Notes under the pieces: generated by a model
What the model was told of the DNA's origin: nothing
Database searches by the model: none
Seen by the model: the letters and a program-made list of their open reading frames with translations, nothing else
In this document: positions 53,201-63,673 of the stretch, in pieces
Position numbering within the stretch: the first letter of the stretch is position 1
Layout: each line of letters begins with the position of its first letter
NCBI GenBank assembly: GCA_027886185.1
Contig: WOAB01000040.1
Location: 2,976,001 to 3,040,000, forward strand
Length of the DNA: 64,000 bases
DNA from: Rheum nobile
Taxonomy: Eukaryota; Streptophyta; Magnoliopsida; Caryophyllales; Polygonaceae
Reading direction: 5' to 3'
Made by a program: the position numbers and the translations under genes

Positions 53201-56200
53201 CGGAGTGAGACTCCGGGCGAAAAATCCAGAGTGAGACTCCGGGCGAAAAATCCGGAGTGAGACTCCGGATTTTTCGCCCGAAGTCTAAACCCATACAAAT
53301 GGCACGCTTTTCCAAACCACCGTATCCACACTTCTTCTCCTCAACTCCATACTCCACAGTTGTGCTCTAAACCCATATAAATGACACCCTAAACACCGGT
53401 AATAACTCCTAGATAAGCACTACAAAGTAGAGCTGATCAAACTCTCTTATGCTTAAACCTTGCTCGTCCTCGAGTAAGCTAAAAGAAACCTACTCCTCCA
53501 ATCAAATCCCCAAGGTCTTAGGAAGCATAGAAAATTCATCCCCACTAAAGAATTGTACCTAAACATGAATCTCTCAGGCACCAACACAATATGCACAATC
53601 ACAACACACAACCAAGCTTAAAGGAAAGCAGAGTACTTCCCCCAAGCTTATCCCGAACACCATAGAGTGAATAAAAAAAATCTAATCCTAGCCTCCATCT
53701 ATCTTCTTATGCCTCCCAGAGTGACCTACCCGAATCCTTCTTATATCACCTCTTCTTATGTCACCACGCCAGGAAAAATGATGATTCCTAATAATCACTC
53801 TTCTTCTTTTCACTCATTTTGCAAAGGTGTCCTTTCGGGTTTTCACCAAGCCACTCATTTCATTTTTCAATAGATGGGCTCACAATATATCTCACATCAC
53901 TCTTGACCAATTATTACCCCAGCCTAATGCTGGTCCAAGCCACCTGCTTATTACCTAAGCCGCCCTTTCGGGTTTTCGACTTATCCCAGGATTTCTGTTT
54001 TTGCCTTTTTTCTATTTTGGCTTTTTTCTTTTCTCCTCAACGACATAGCAAGTATAGAATACTCCCCCATGTTTAAACATTGTATTGTCCTCAATGTAAT
54101 GAAAGACAAAAAAGAATGAAGCACAGGGAAGGGGGAAAAAAACTCACAACCGTCGTCGAGTTGGCTTGGACAAGAACGTTGTTGCTGGAGGTACATCAAT
54201 ATAAGCACATGTCTCTGGTGTTGTGCGGGTCTTCAAAATCAACTCCTACCGTGCAACCAAAAAGATCCACTATGGTGAGTAGTGGGATAGCAAGGTAATC
54301 GGAGTTGCACGGCCTTCTATGAACACATGGTGGAGCCCAGATGTAATCATGGTGGGGGCTCTAGTGTTCCTCCTCCTCAGCTGTCAATTGTAGGGCCATC
54401 ATCGTTGCTAAATAATATGTTGGGCTAATGTCTCCTCCTTGACAACATGATGCGCACCGTCTCTCCATGGGTAACTCGGACAATTGGCCTTCAGTATAAC
54501 CTTTTTTTTTTGAATTTATTTTTTTTTGATTTTTTTTTTACTAAACCCTAATTCGCCGCGGCGATCGCGGAAAAATTTCCGCGATCGCGGATTCTTCTCG
54601 AATTGTTTGCCGCGGCCGCGGTGGCCAGGCCGCGGTCGCAGTTTTTCTTCTGTTCTTCCTGCGGGTTAGTCGAAACACGAAACAAAAATACAAAAACACA
54701 ACAAAGAGGAAAAATAAACGATAAAGATAGTGTCTTGTTATCAAATCGGTAAACAAACAAACAAGAAAATACGTACCTTAGATTCCCTGACCGCGACCGC
54801 GGTGGCCAGGCCGCAGTCGCGGTTTTTCTTCTGTTCTTCCTGCGGGTTAGTCGAAACATGAAACAAAAATACGAAAACACAACAAAGAGGAAAAATAAAC
54901 GATAAAGATAGTGTCTTTTTATCAAATCGGTAAACAAACAAACAAGAAAATACGTACCTTAGATTCCTTGGCAACGGCGCCAATTTGATAGGCGTTGTCT
55001 TGACACCTAAACAAAATAATCCTTAAAAAACTAACTAATGTAGTCTGGTAAGCAAGGGTCGAATCCCAGAGAGAATCAAGTTATATATCTTGTTTGCAAA
55101 ATCATTCACCAATTGATAACAAAGACAAGGGGGGGGGGTTTGGATGAAACTAACTAAGAAAACGATAAATCAAACATAGAAAGCTTGGCAAGACAAATAT
55201 CCACATTTAGTTTGGTTGATTAATCATTGATTATCTCTAGTTCTCAATCCTCATGAATGTCCTAATCCCTATTCTGAAATAGTTACCAGTCCAACTAGTC
55301 CTGATAACCCTAACTATTAAACAATCAAGAAACTATCAAGATAAATCTAACAACAGCAATGAATTCAGGAATAGATAGGTGTATTCAATACTGAACAACC
55401 CGTCAGCATTTAACATACAATCAATTCTCTACACAAACTAAGGGATCAAGATTCCCAACCAGTCTCCTCCAATCCTTAGTAGTATGATCAATAACAATCT
55501 CAACAGGTTGTATAGAAAAGGGGAACCAATAGCATAATACTAATCTTCTCTAGGTTGTCAGACTAGAGGGAACTACTATTAACAATCTATTTGATATCCT
55601 AATCAACAAATCAAGGGGAATCGATATACGATCAATGAAATTAAGTACGAGAGAGAATTAAAACAATCATAGAAAGAGTAAAGGAATAATCTCAATATCA
55701 AATTCAAACCAAGGCTTCAATAAATTCCGGACGAAAAATCCGGAGTGAGACTCCGGATTCGCTGCCGCGCTATTCCGCGGTCGCGGAAATAATTCTGCGG
55801 TCGCGGAAATATGATTCTTGCTCTCGAACAGCTTCAGCGATGGGATTTTCCGTGGGCGCGGAAATGTCTTCTTTCAGCTCCACACTCTCGCCTTCGCCGC
55901 GGTCTCTTCAATTCTCCTCCGCGGTCGCGGCTCTTGTCTTCTTTCCTTCTTGTGGCTTATCTTCTATTTTTCTTGGTCTCCTCAAGTGGTCTACTCCTCG
56001 TCTTTTGGATATCTTCGTTTACGCTTCTCCAAACCACCATATCCACACTTCTTCTCCTCAACTCCATACTCCACAGTTGTGCTCTAAACCCATACAAATG
56101 GCACCCTAAACATCGGTAACAACTCCTAGATAAGCACTACAAAGTAGAGCTGATCACTTATCGAGGCCAAGAAGAGGTGGGATATGAATCCGGACGGCTA

Positions 56201-59200
56201 CTTTACTGGCCCACTCTATTTCTTGACAGTATGTGGGTCCTTAAATATACATTTTGGGGAATAATTTTTGAATTTTGATATATGGGCATGCATTTTCAAT
56301 CATTTGTGTTGGATATTCATAATTCATACACTGATATACATAATATTTCTGTTTTCTTCAGGTTCTATACTTGGACCGTGTGGTCTTGTATGGAAAACGT
56401 ACCATTCCAAGGAATTTCCCCGCATTTGTCGGATGGACTGAAGATCTTGTAGCTGAGAGAGTAGAGATTGAGATGAGTCACGGGGTGTTCGGGGATGGTA
56501 ATTTGGAACCCCAGTTGTCTATCAAAAAAAGGCAAGGTGTTGCATGTCCGGTACAGGAATCAAATACCAAAAAGGTTAATATTCATGCCTAATTTTAGAG
56601 TTATATAGATTTTACAAAATGGAATAGTTAACATATGTTATTGACTTTAGTAATGATAAAAATACATAGGTTATTATGCATAGTATCATGTTGAATAAGG
56701 ATTATATACTTTTATGATATGTATGTGATATTTATATTGGTGAGTGAGAGAGGCATTATCCGTACATGATATATGAATTTGTCGATATGCTATATGATAT
56801 TCACATATGTGGTTGTGATATTCATACTTACTACATAGATATGCAGATTATATATTCAAGTATGCATGATGTATAAAGTTGTTGATTTGTTATGTGATAT
56901 TCATTTGTGTGTTTGTGATATGCACACTACCTGTATAGATATACAGACTATATATTCAGGTATGCATGATGTATTAGGTTGTCGTTTTGTAATGTGATAT
57001 TCATTTGTGTGGTTGTGATATGCACACTTATTGTATAGATATGCAGACTATATGTTCAGATATGCATGATGTATTAAGTTTTCGATATAGTGTTGATGAA
57101 GCCGTTGTTAACAATATTGCAATGCAAAAATTACATATTGATATGCAATTTTTACAGGAGTACAACAAAGGTATGGTGAAGGATTTGAAGATTGTCGCAA
57201 ATGCTATTATTAGGATAGCCGATAGGACCAAAAACATGCATGTCGAGTGCAAGGACGATGAAGTGTCAATTGCCCTCACTGAGTCGGCCAGGGCTTTGCT
57301 GGGTTCCAGATCAGATTCCCTGCACGAGGCTCCTTTTGATGTATGCACTCAAGTAGGGAATGTGCTCTCGCAAGATGAAGACCCATTCTAGACTAATTCG
57401 GAGCTGATAAAGGTGGTTGAAGAGATCGAGGCTGCGTTGTCTAGGCAGAATGACATCATCAAGCGCGAGAATGATGAAGGCGGGTTTAATGACGATCTGC
57501 CCTTTTTCCAGGCAGATACGGGCCATACTGAAGAAGTGCATCAGTCCAGTCCAACGGCCGTAGTGGATGTTCATATGCCTCAGGTTTATGCAGATTTATT
57601 TATCACGCAAAGCAAATTTGTTTAGTTTATTGAATGTTTGCATAATATTAGTAATGAAATTTTGATAGGGCAATACGGGAACGAGTGAAGTTGACCCACC
57701 AGTCGAGCACCATGAAAGTGATATTCCAGCCGTTGTTGACGATCAGTCCAAGATGACCGAAGCCACCACAGTAGAGAAGGTTGACCCACCAGCCCAGCTC
57801 CATGAAAGTGATAGTACAATAGATGTTGAGGATCAATCCAAGATTCATGAAGCCACCACAAGAGAGGAGGCAACGACCAAGGTATGCACAAATGAAACAT
57901 TTTAAATCACATTCAATCTTCAACATTTCCTGACTTGCATGTTAAATTCCGAATATGCAGGTGTCTAAAGCAACATTAGGAAACGAGGGTCTGGACAATG
58001 TCGTCACTACTAATACGTTTCAGGTTCCTTAAACATCCAATAATTTAAATTTTTTGTTTACATACTATGATTTTCAAAAGATTTGCAGATTGTATGATTA
58101 GGTTTTCATGTTCTAAGTAGTTGGTAACCATTCATGTAATATGCAATTTTATTGTGTGATATACATGCTTCACACGTTGTTATGCAAATTGTATATTTAG
58201 GTATGCATTTTAGTGGGTGTGTTATGCAATAATATATGAAAATTTTCTTATGGTGTGATATCCATGTTTCACACATTGTTATGTAGATTATTTGTTTTGG
58301 TTATGCATTTTAATGGATGTGTTATGCATGATTCACACAATCTGCTGCAGGATATGATCATTATTTAACCGATATGTTCAAATTGTACAGGGGCAATCGA
58401 ATCCAAGTGATGTGGTTATGGGGGTGGTGAATGACATCGTTGTTGAGCATCCCCAAGTTGAAGCTGTTGCCCCAGCTCAACCTACAGTTGCTGCGACCAG
58501 TGTTAAGAAGGATGTGGCTAAGAAGACAACATGTGGTTGTCCAGGAAACCGTCTCGCCCTTCAACAAACTGATCCGGTAAGCCTGAGGAGGAGTAATAGG
58601 GTTAGAAGCAAAAGATGATGGTCACACTTAAGGCTTGAATTCGTGAAGTTGTATTTTGGTCGAAGTAAGAGGGGTGTCAAGGGACAAACAGTATGGTTGG
58701 TTGGCTTTAGAGCCAAAATTTTGTCTACATATAATATAACGACTATAGATCTAGTTGGGGTGGTATTGTGGACATCTTCACGTAGTTTGTAACTGCTTAA
58801 TATTTGTAATGTTTAGCATGCTTAGATGGGATGGAATTGTGGTCAAAAGACTCGTTGTGTAACGGCTTAATTATGTAATATTTAACAGACCTTGTCTGAT
58901 ATTCACATGTTCTGTGTCCGTATGCAAATTAGATGTTCTGGTATGCATTGTATGATTAAATTGCATTCATGTTTGCGTTGATGTTACTTCCAATTCAGGC
59001 CCAAATGGACGACAATGAGGACGACGATGATTTTGTAACACCGATGAAATTTGTCCAACAAAATGCGAAGAGGAACATTAAGCTACCGGCTACAAAAAAG
59101 AGCCCATGGTTGAATAGGATTATAAACGCAAGAAAAATGATCAGTAAAGAACAACATCCATTATATTCGTATGTTGTTAATCACGCTCCGGATGGGTTAG

Positions 59201-62200
59201 TGTTTACTACTGAAGTCTGTTGCATTCAATGATTATGCTTCTTTTTTTATTCGTCTATTGTCTTTCCCGTAAACAGGGAAGTCCTATTTGACTATAATGG
59301 GAGAACACTTGATGTGAGTGAATTCCGGTCACTTGAAGAATCCAACTTTGTTTCAATTAATATTGTCGACTTGTGGTGCACATATTTAAATGATTTAGAA
59401 AAGGCTCGAAACCATACAACTGCATCGCGGTTGTTCGTTCATCCATCAACTTTGGTACGTATTCAGTTTTTACATTGTGATATGCACATGTCATTCAATG
59501 ATATTCACTGAATCCTTATTCATTTCTACATAAGCAAGTTGGCCCCCTATCAAACCCAAACAAAGTTGAATACGACTCCAAGTTCTCCATTTTCAAATAT
59601 GGGATGGACGAATTGGTTATAACACCCCAAACCAGAGGTGTCACAGTGCCGTAGGCCCGAAGGTGTACAAGGCGATTTTAAAAAAAAAAGAACCCAAAAC
59701 GCTTCCAAATATACAAAACTTATCAGTATAAAAATCCTTGTTTCAAGTTTGAACAACCTGTAAACCTTGTATCAAATTCAACGTATCAATATATACCCAA
59801 AACAACGGTAGTTAATACAATATTTTCAAATCCGATGCCAAAACTAAGTCTTTAACTGTGAAGATGAATCTGTGATCAAGAACCCCCTTGCTGCTGCCAA
59901 CCTGCAAAGACTAGTTGACTGGTGGACCCGATACACCAGCCAACCGCGGAAACATAAACCGAGGTTGGTTAGTCTAATGAAAGACTAGCAAGAATCATCA
60001 AGCAAAAACTGTAGAACACAAGAAAGAATTTTTATACCATCCAACCAACGCCAAACAACAACACATCAAAATATATACTATTATTATCACATAACCATTA
60101 CTTAACCATTAATGTCCAACTCTTCAATATACTAACCATAATCCATCCAATCTCAACCTCACAACGAGTATAAACGGTGAGACGCTCCAATCCAACCTTA
60201 CTAACACATCCAATCCATCTTCCTTATTTACTACTACACGTCAAATAATAACACTACGAAACATATATACATATACTACTACTATACTTACATTAATAAC
60301 ACAACGAACATATATCTATATATACATATATATATATACAACTACTAACATATAACCAGCACTAACCAATTCTATCAACTCACTACCGTACCAATACACC
60401 CAATCCAACCTTCATATCAGCGAACACATACGCGTAAAACAAACATCACATAAGTAACCTACTATCCATGGCTAGTCTAAAGAGGGGACGACTAACATAT
60501 AACCAGCACTAACCAATTCTATCAACTCACTACCGTACCAATACACCCAATCCAACCTTCGTATCAGCGAACACATACGCGTAAAACAAACATCACATAA
60601 GTAACCTACTATCCATGGCTAGTCTAAAGAGGGGACGATCACCCTCCGGTTGTGGCCTTGAACCAACGTAGGTCACACCCCACGTGGTCGGGTGATACGC
60701 ATATCAACCCCGGCCCAGCTATAAGGAGTATTGCCCTCCTATATAACTGAAACACACAAACAAGATATAAGGTGGGACGATCACCACCCAATCGTGGCCA
60801 TTAACCAACGCAAGGTCACACCCTCACGTGGTCGGGTGAGGCGATCATCACCCCGGCCTAGCCTTAACCAACGTAGGTCACACCCTACGTGGTCGGGTGA
60901 TACGCATATCAACCCCGGATCTGCTAATAACCATCAACAATCAACCAATACAAATCCACCATCCAAAACCAGCTACAACCAATCAACCACAACCAGCGGA
61001 AATCCACAACCACAACTAGCTACAATCAACTACCACACCAACATCCAATCAATCGCAACACAAGGCAACAAACTAACTAATACACCTTCAACCATATCGT
61101 TCCACAACTAATAGTTTAGATTAACATACTAGATAAAGGTAAAATCAATTGCTGAAAGTAAATAGGATACGAAAGAAATTTTACTAAGATATACGAAAGG
61201 TTAGCAAGAATCATCTTGCCCAAACAATTTAGATATAGAAAGGTTATCACAATATCCCACTAACGATAATATCTATTAACAGAACCAGTAGCCAACAACC
61301 GACCAATATCCAACAACAAACCTATCACAACAAACAATCCATCCAACACAAAACCAATAACCACACACACAACCGATATCTGTCAACAAAACCACTAATC
61401 AAGCACACAACCGATATTCAGCATAAGACCAGCATCCAAGCACTCAATCAATATCCAACACGAGACCAATCTCAACACATTCAACCATTTAATTCTACGC
61501 CTACAATTCTAGATCAATTAAACGGACATGAGCATATATCATTACTGAAATAATAATATACGAAATTAATTATTTTTAAAAGAGATAAGTAAAAGTATGA
61601 GCAAGAATCATCTTGCCTTAAACTTATCGACACAACCCTAGAATTCACCGACTTTGCCAACCAATCCGGAACGAACCTGCAACAACAAACCGAACAATTT
61701 TCCACATTAAATCAACACATACCCTACCCTTACTTGCAACCCCTAAATCAGCCCCCAAATCAGCCCAAAACTTCCAAAATCGAAATCAATACCCAACACT
61801 TACGTACCAACCCTTAGCAAACAAATTTTGGTTGACCAAAACCTTGCAATTGCCAACCGAGCTATCACTTTCCCAAATCTGTCCAACCTCCAACCTGTCA
61901 ACAAAGCAATTCAGCCCAAAACCCCCAATTTGTCAACAACAGCGAAATCAAGAGGAAATGTTCTGCAACCTAAAATCAGACCGAGAAGGTGTCGTTCAAC
62001 CATAACATCACAACTGCACTTACCTCGTCATCGGCCTTATTTCCGACGCTGGGACCGGGCTTCACTTCGCCGGAACACACAGAAGCAGCGATGAACAACA
62101 GCAATTCAGCAGAGGTTCGAGGGCAGCAGCAGCGACTTGGGGTCTGGTCTGGCTCGCCGGCGGGAATTGAACGAACGGAAGAAGGCAGGAGGCGGCTCTA

Positions 62201-63069
62201 TCTCCCTCTCTTCGCTGTGCTCTCCAAAAGAATAAGACAAGGGCTTCGTCCGGATCTGCCCCCTTTTCTGATTTTTCTTCCCCAAATCTGTTTTTGGCTA
62301 ACCAAAAGAAGGCCCCCCAATCTACCTTATATCAGATATAATATAATAACCAATTTAATCTAATATGGGGTATTTCATTGGTAGCGAGCCTCAACCATAC
62401 ATCTCTGGTGGATGTAGATTTGGTAATAACTCATCCAACTATATTTATTTCATATTAGCACTCTTATAAACGATCTATTGATATTCGTCAATTAACATTT
62501 TGATGTAATGACAGGTCCTCTTCCCCATTCTGAAACATGAGCATTTTTTCCTGGTTTGTTTCAACTTCATGCGTTCGAAGATAGAGATTATTGATAATTC
62601 CAAAGGTGGCGATGAGGACCCGGTAGCAAAATATGGTGAAACAATGGTCGTACTGGTAATATATCACTCAAATCAGGAATGTTGAAATGATTTTATACTA
62701 TAACTTACATGGCTTCGATTTGTTTGTTATGTTTGTCCACAACCCAGGATGTTCTTTGAATATATGGATTCTTTGAATCTCGGCACAAGATGCAATGGAT
62801 TTACCAGAGGTCATATGTCCATTCTGAAAATGATATGGCATGATAACACAAACAAGGTTGACTGTGGGGTATATGTAATGTGCCATATGGAGACATATTT
62901 TGGACAGGGAGTGAACAATTGGCAAACTGGATTTAAGCCTAACTCCAAGAAATGCATGGTTCCATTGCGCCATATGTATCTCCATGCCCTTATAACGTCT
63001 AAGATGAACATTATGAAAGACTTCATCATCGAAGACGCTACACATGTTATGCGGGGGTTCAAACCATGA
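50040..63069 (+). CDS. Ulp1/SENP-type cysteine protease gene in a MULE, many exons
   Basis: Exons I can place: 50040-50085, 50366-50649, about 50771-50880, about 51000-51218, 51830-52234 with 56162-56228, 56362-56574, 57158-57583, 57669-57881, 57961-58023, 58391-58576, 58999-59195, 59277-59454, 59535-59620 with 62374-62422, 62515-62655 and 62749-63069. The N-terminus is basic (KGGKRRR), suggesting nuclear location. Exons at 51.0-56.6 kb hold the domain usual before plant transposon Ulp1 domains. The C-terminus is a C48 peptidase domain that would cleave SUMO-like proteins. Exon phases agree at most junctions, including across both insertions. Defects: phases do not match at the third and fourth exons and at 62655/62749, and there is a TAG at 57389-57391, so this copy is probably a pseudogene even apart from the insertions. 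Confidence 0.65.
51000..52234 (+). CDS. Ulp1 gene: conserved N-terminal domain exons
   Basis: Exon about 51000-51218 ends EEFGFGRLLRMKAFPLPR and joins in phase to exon 51830 (WLVQSYNAMKGKILLPDG, DVEICMGIPRGP). This pattern (GFG-LL, then WLV-N/SYN, then a DV-LGIPRG-type loop) is standard in plant transposon Ulp1 proteins ahead of the protease. The exon is cut at 52234 by the Athila derivative; it resumes at 56162 in the same frame (AKKRWDMNPDGYFTGPLYFL) and splices to 56362 (LYLDRVVLYGK). Confidence 0.75.
51290..51720. repeat. GATATGCA motif cluster, intron before exon 51830
   Basis: At least eight copies, mostly GATATGCATAC, in 430 bp, often alternating with GTATTCATGAT. None lies in the neighbouring exons. 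Confidence 0.75.
52235..53439 (-). repeat. Athila-3 3' LTR
   Basis: 1,205 bp. Its GC part (53185-53285) consists only of CTCCGG / CCGGAGT hairpins with GCGAAAAAT loops. It keeps about 200 bp (from 52973) that the other LTR lacks and lacks about 250 bp present there. Confidence 0.92.
53185..53285. repeat. CTCCGG hairpin array, Athila-3 3' LTR
   Basis: Three to four tandem units of 31 bp, each ACTCCGG-GCGAAAAAT-CCGGAGT with small changes, ending in an inverted CCGGATTTTTCGCCCG. Confidence 0.9.
53700..53985 (-). other. Conserved 3' noncoding block, Athila-3
   Basis: Same ordered blocks as in Athila-1 and Athila-2, kept although all protein-coding sequence is gone. Confidence 0.75.
54556..54840. 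repeat. GC hairpins in Athila-3 interior
   Basis: Includes GCCGCGGCGATCGCGG, TTTCCGCGATCGCGGATT (a near-perfect palindrome), GCCGCGGCCGCGGTGGCC, AGGCCGCGGTCGCAG and CCGCGACCGCGGTGGCC. Confidence 0.88.
54607..54966. repeat. Tandem duplication of the primer-proximal leader
   Basis: 54621-54785 and 54802-54966 are near-identical, period about 181 bp (GGCCAGGCCGC, TTTTTCTTCTGTTCTTCCTG, GATAAAGATAGTGTCTT, TACGTACCTTAGATTCC). Only the second copy runs on into the primer site; the first meets another GC hairpin at that point. Confidence 0.88.
54966..54982 (-). other. Athila-3 primer-binding site (tRNA-Asp)
   Basis: Minus-strand TGGCGCCGTTGCCAAGG; matches the tRNA-Asp complement except for the two bases near its end. 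Confidence 0.85.
54986..56156 (-). repeat. Athila-3 5' LTR
   Basis: 1,171 bp. Nearly identical to the partner outside the GC part. The GC part (55724-55930) has one CTCCGG hairpin, then several TTCCGCGGTCGCGGAA-type copies and a CCGCGG-rich stretch absent from the other LTR. Confidence 0.92.
55724..55930. repeat. GC hairpins, Athila-3 5' LTR
   Basis: CTCCGG hairpin at about 55724-55757, then TTCCGCGGTCGCGGAA, TTCTGCGGTCGCGGAA, a TTCCGTGGGCGCGGAA variant, GCCGCGG and CTCCGCGGTCGCGG. Confidence 0.88.
56700..57150. repeat. GATATGCA motif cluster, intron before exon 57158
   Basis: Two to three tandem units of about 95 bp (GTATGCATGATGTATTA, GATATTCATTTGTGTG, GATATGCACACT, AGATATGCAGACTATAT) built around the motif, running right up to the acceptor. 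Confidence 0.75.
57669..57881 (+). CDS. Ulp1 gene: exon with internal peptide duplication
   Basis: Exon bounded by TTGATAG/GGC and CCAAG/GTATGC. It encodes two consecutive units of about 34 residues starting VDPPVEHHESD and VDPPAQLHESD, both followed by DQSK and EATT. An acidic low-complexity linker expanded by tandem duplication. Confidence 0.6.
60345..60638. repeat. 147-bp tandem duplication
   Basis: 60345-60491 and 60492-60638 are almost identical (CTAACATATAACCAGCACTA through TAAAGAGGGGACGA). One clear difference is C/G in CAACCTTCATATC versus CAACCTTCGTATC. Confidence 0.92.
60655..60920. repeat. Three diverged GGTCACACC...CCCCGG units
   Basis: Units at about 60662-60714, 60801-60858 and 60863-60917: AACCAACGTAGGTCACACC, ACGTGGTCGGGTGA, then ATATCAACCCCGG or a variant. 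Confidence 0.8.
62374..63069 (+). CDS. Ulp1 gene: C48 protease catalytic exons
   Basis: Exon 62515-62655 carries the histidine region FPILKHEHFFLVCFN (candidate His codons 62536 and 62542) and the aspartate in IEIIDNS (codon 62593). Exon 62749-63069 carries the cysteine in KVDCGVYVMCHMETYF (codon 62863) and stops at TGA 63067. So the H, D and C of the triad are all present. The oxyanion residue, normally Gln six positions before Cys, is Asn here. The join 62655/62749 is one base out of phase with the visible splice sites. Confidence 0.75.
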
Positions 63070-63189
63070 TATCATGATGACAAATCAAATGGCAATGGAG
63101 AAGACATATCAGTGGGGCGTTTTATTCCACTACTTAGACGTTATTCCACTACTTAGACGTTTTATTCCACTACCTAGCAGTATAGTTTA

Positions 63190-63420
63190 CATTCCAAGTC
63201 ATTGATATTCACGAATCTTTTGTCGGTATGCAATTTCGATGTTTTGGTATGCACGACTCATGAATTATATAACGGTATAGTTTGGAATGCAGATTTGTTG
63301 TTTTGGTATGCACGATTAAGTAGAAGTTATGATTGTACAAATTTGCATTACCAGGTTTTTGATATGCACGAATATTTGTCGCTATGCAATTTTTATGTTA
63401 CGGTATTCACGATATATGAA
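63190..63420. repeat. GGTATGCA / GATATGCA motif cluster, 3' of the Ulp1 gene
   Basis: Copies at about 63229, 63249, 63306, 63362 and 63386, alternating TATGCACGA and TATGCAATTT, in the presumed 3' untranslated and intergenic region. Confidence 0.65.
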
Positions 63421-63673
63421 GTGTATAACGGTATAGTTGATGCATTTCGTTTAAACAAGTTAAGTAGACTATTCGAATGTATGAAATACGCAAAAACACA
63501 ACAACTATAAAGATAATTAATCACTATACCTTGATTGCCAAAACATACGATTGAATAACATCAATAAATTCATAAAACAAATGCCCAAATCCCAAATTCA
63601 TGGATATGAGTAGCTAATGAATATTGCAATACATATTCTAAATATCAAAACAATAATGTTGCATATTAGTAGA

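Larger units (their letters stand above)
52235..56156 (-). mobile_element. Athila-3: gag-pol-less Athila derivative
   Basis: LTRs 52235-53439 and 54986-56156 with the CTTAT duplication (52230-52234, 56157-56161). The internal part is only 1.5 kb: tRNA-Asp primer site, a duplicated leader segment, GC hairpins, the conserved 3' block and a weak polypurine tract. No gag or pol remains, so it could only move with proteins from another element (LARD/TRIM-like). It sits in an exon of the Ulp1 gene, opposite to its transcription. Confidence 0.92.
59621..62370 (-). mobile_element. Solo-LTR-like insertion in a Ulp1 exon
   Basis: 2,750 bp between AACACCCCAAACC (left) and CTAATATGGGG (right), with TAT on both sides (59618-59620, 62371-62373). 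Removing it and one TAT restores an open exon in the correct phase on both sides. No internal coding domain is seen. The minus-strand start region (62040-62340) looks like an LTR transcription-start/leader region, and the minus-strand end GGTTTGGGGTGTT resembles LTR ends of chromovirus-type gypsy elements. TG...CA ends and a clear 5-bp duplication are not visible, so the class is uncertain. Confidence 0.5.

Noticed and set aside
54541..54983. Overlapping minus-strand frames (129, 80 and 71 codons) in Athila-3
   Set aside because: Near-duplicate translations of the duplicated noncoding leader; no domain and no relation to gag or pol.
61828..62363. 88- and 124-codon plus-strand frames in the solo-LTR-like insertion
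   Set aside because: No motif, antisense to the apparent LTR transcription direction.
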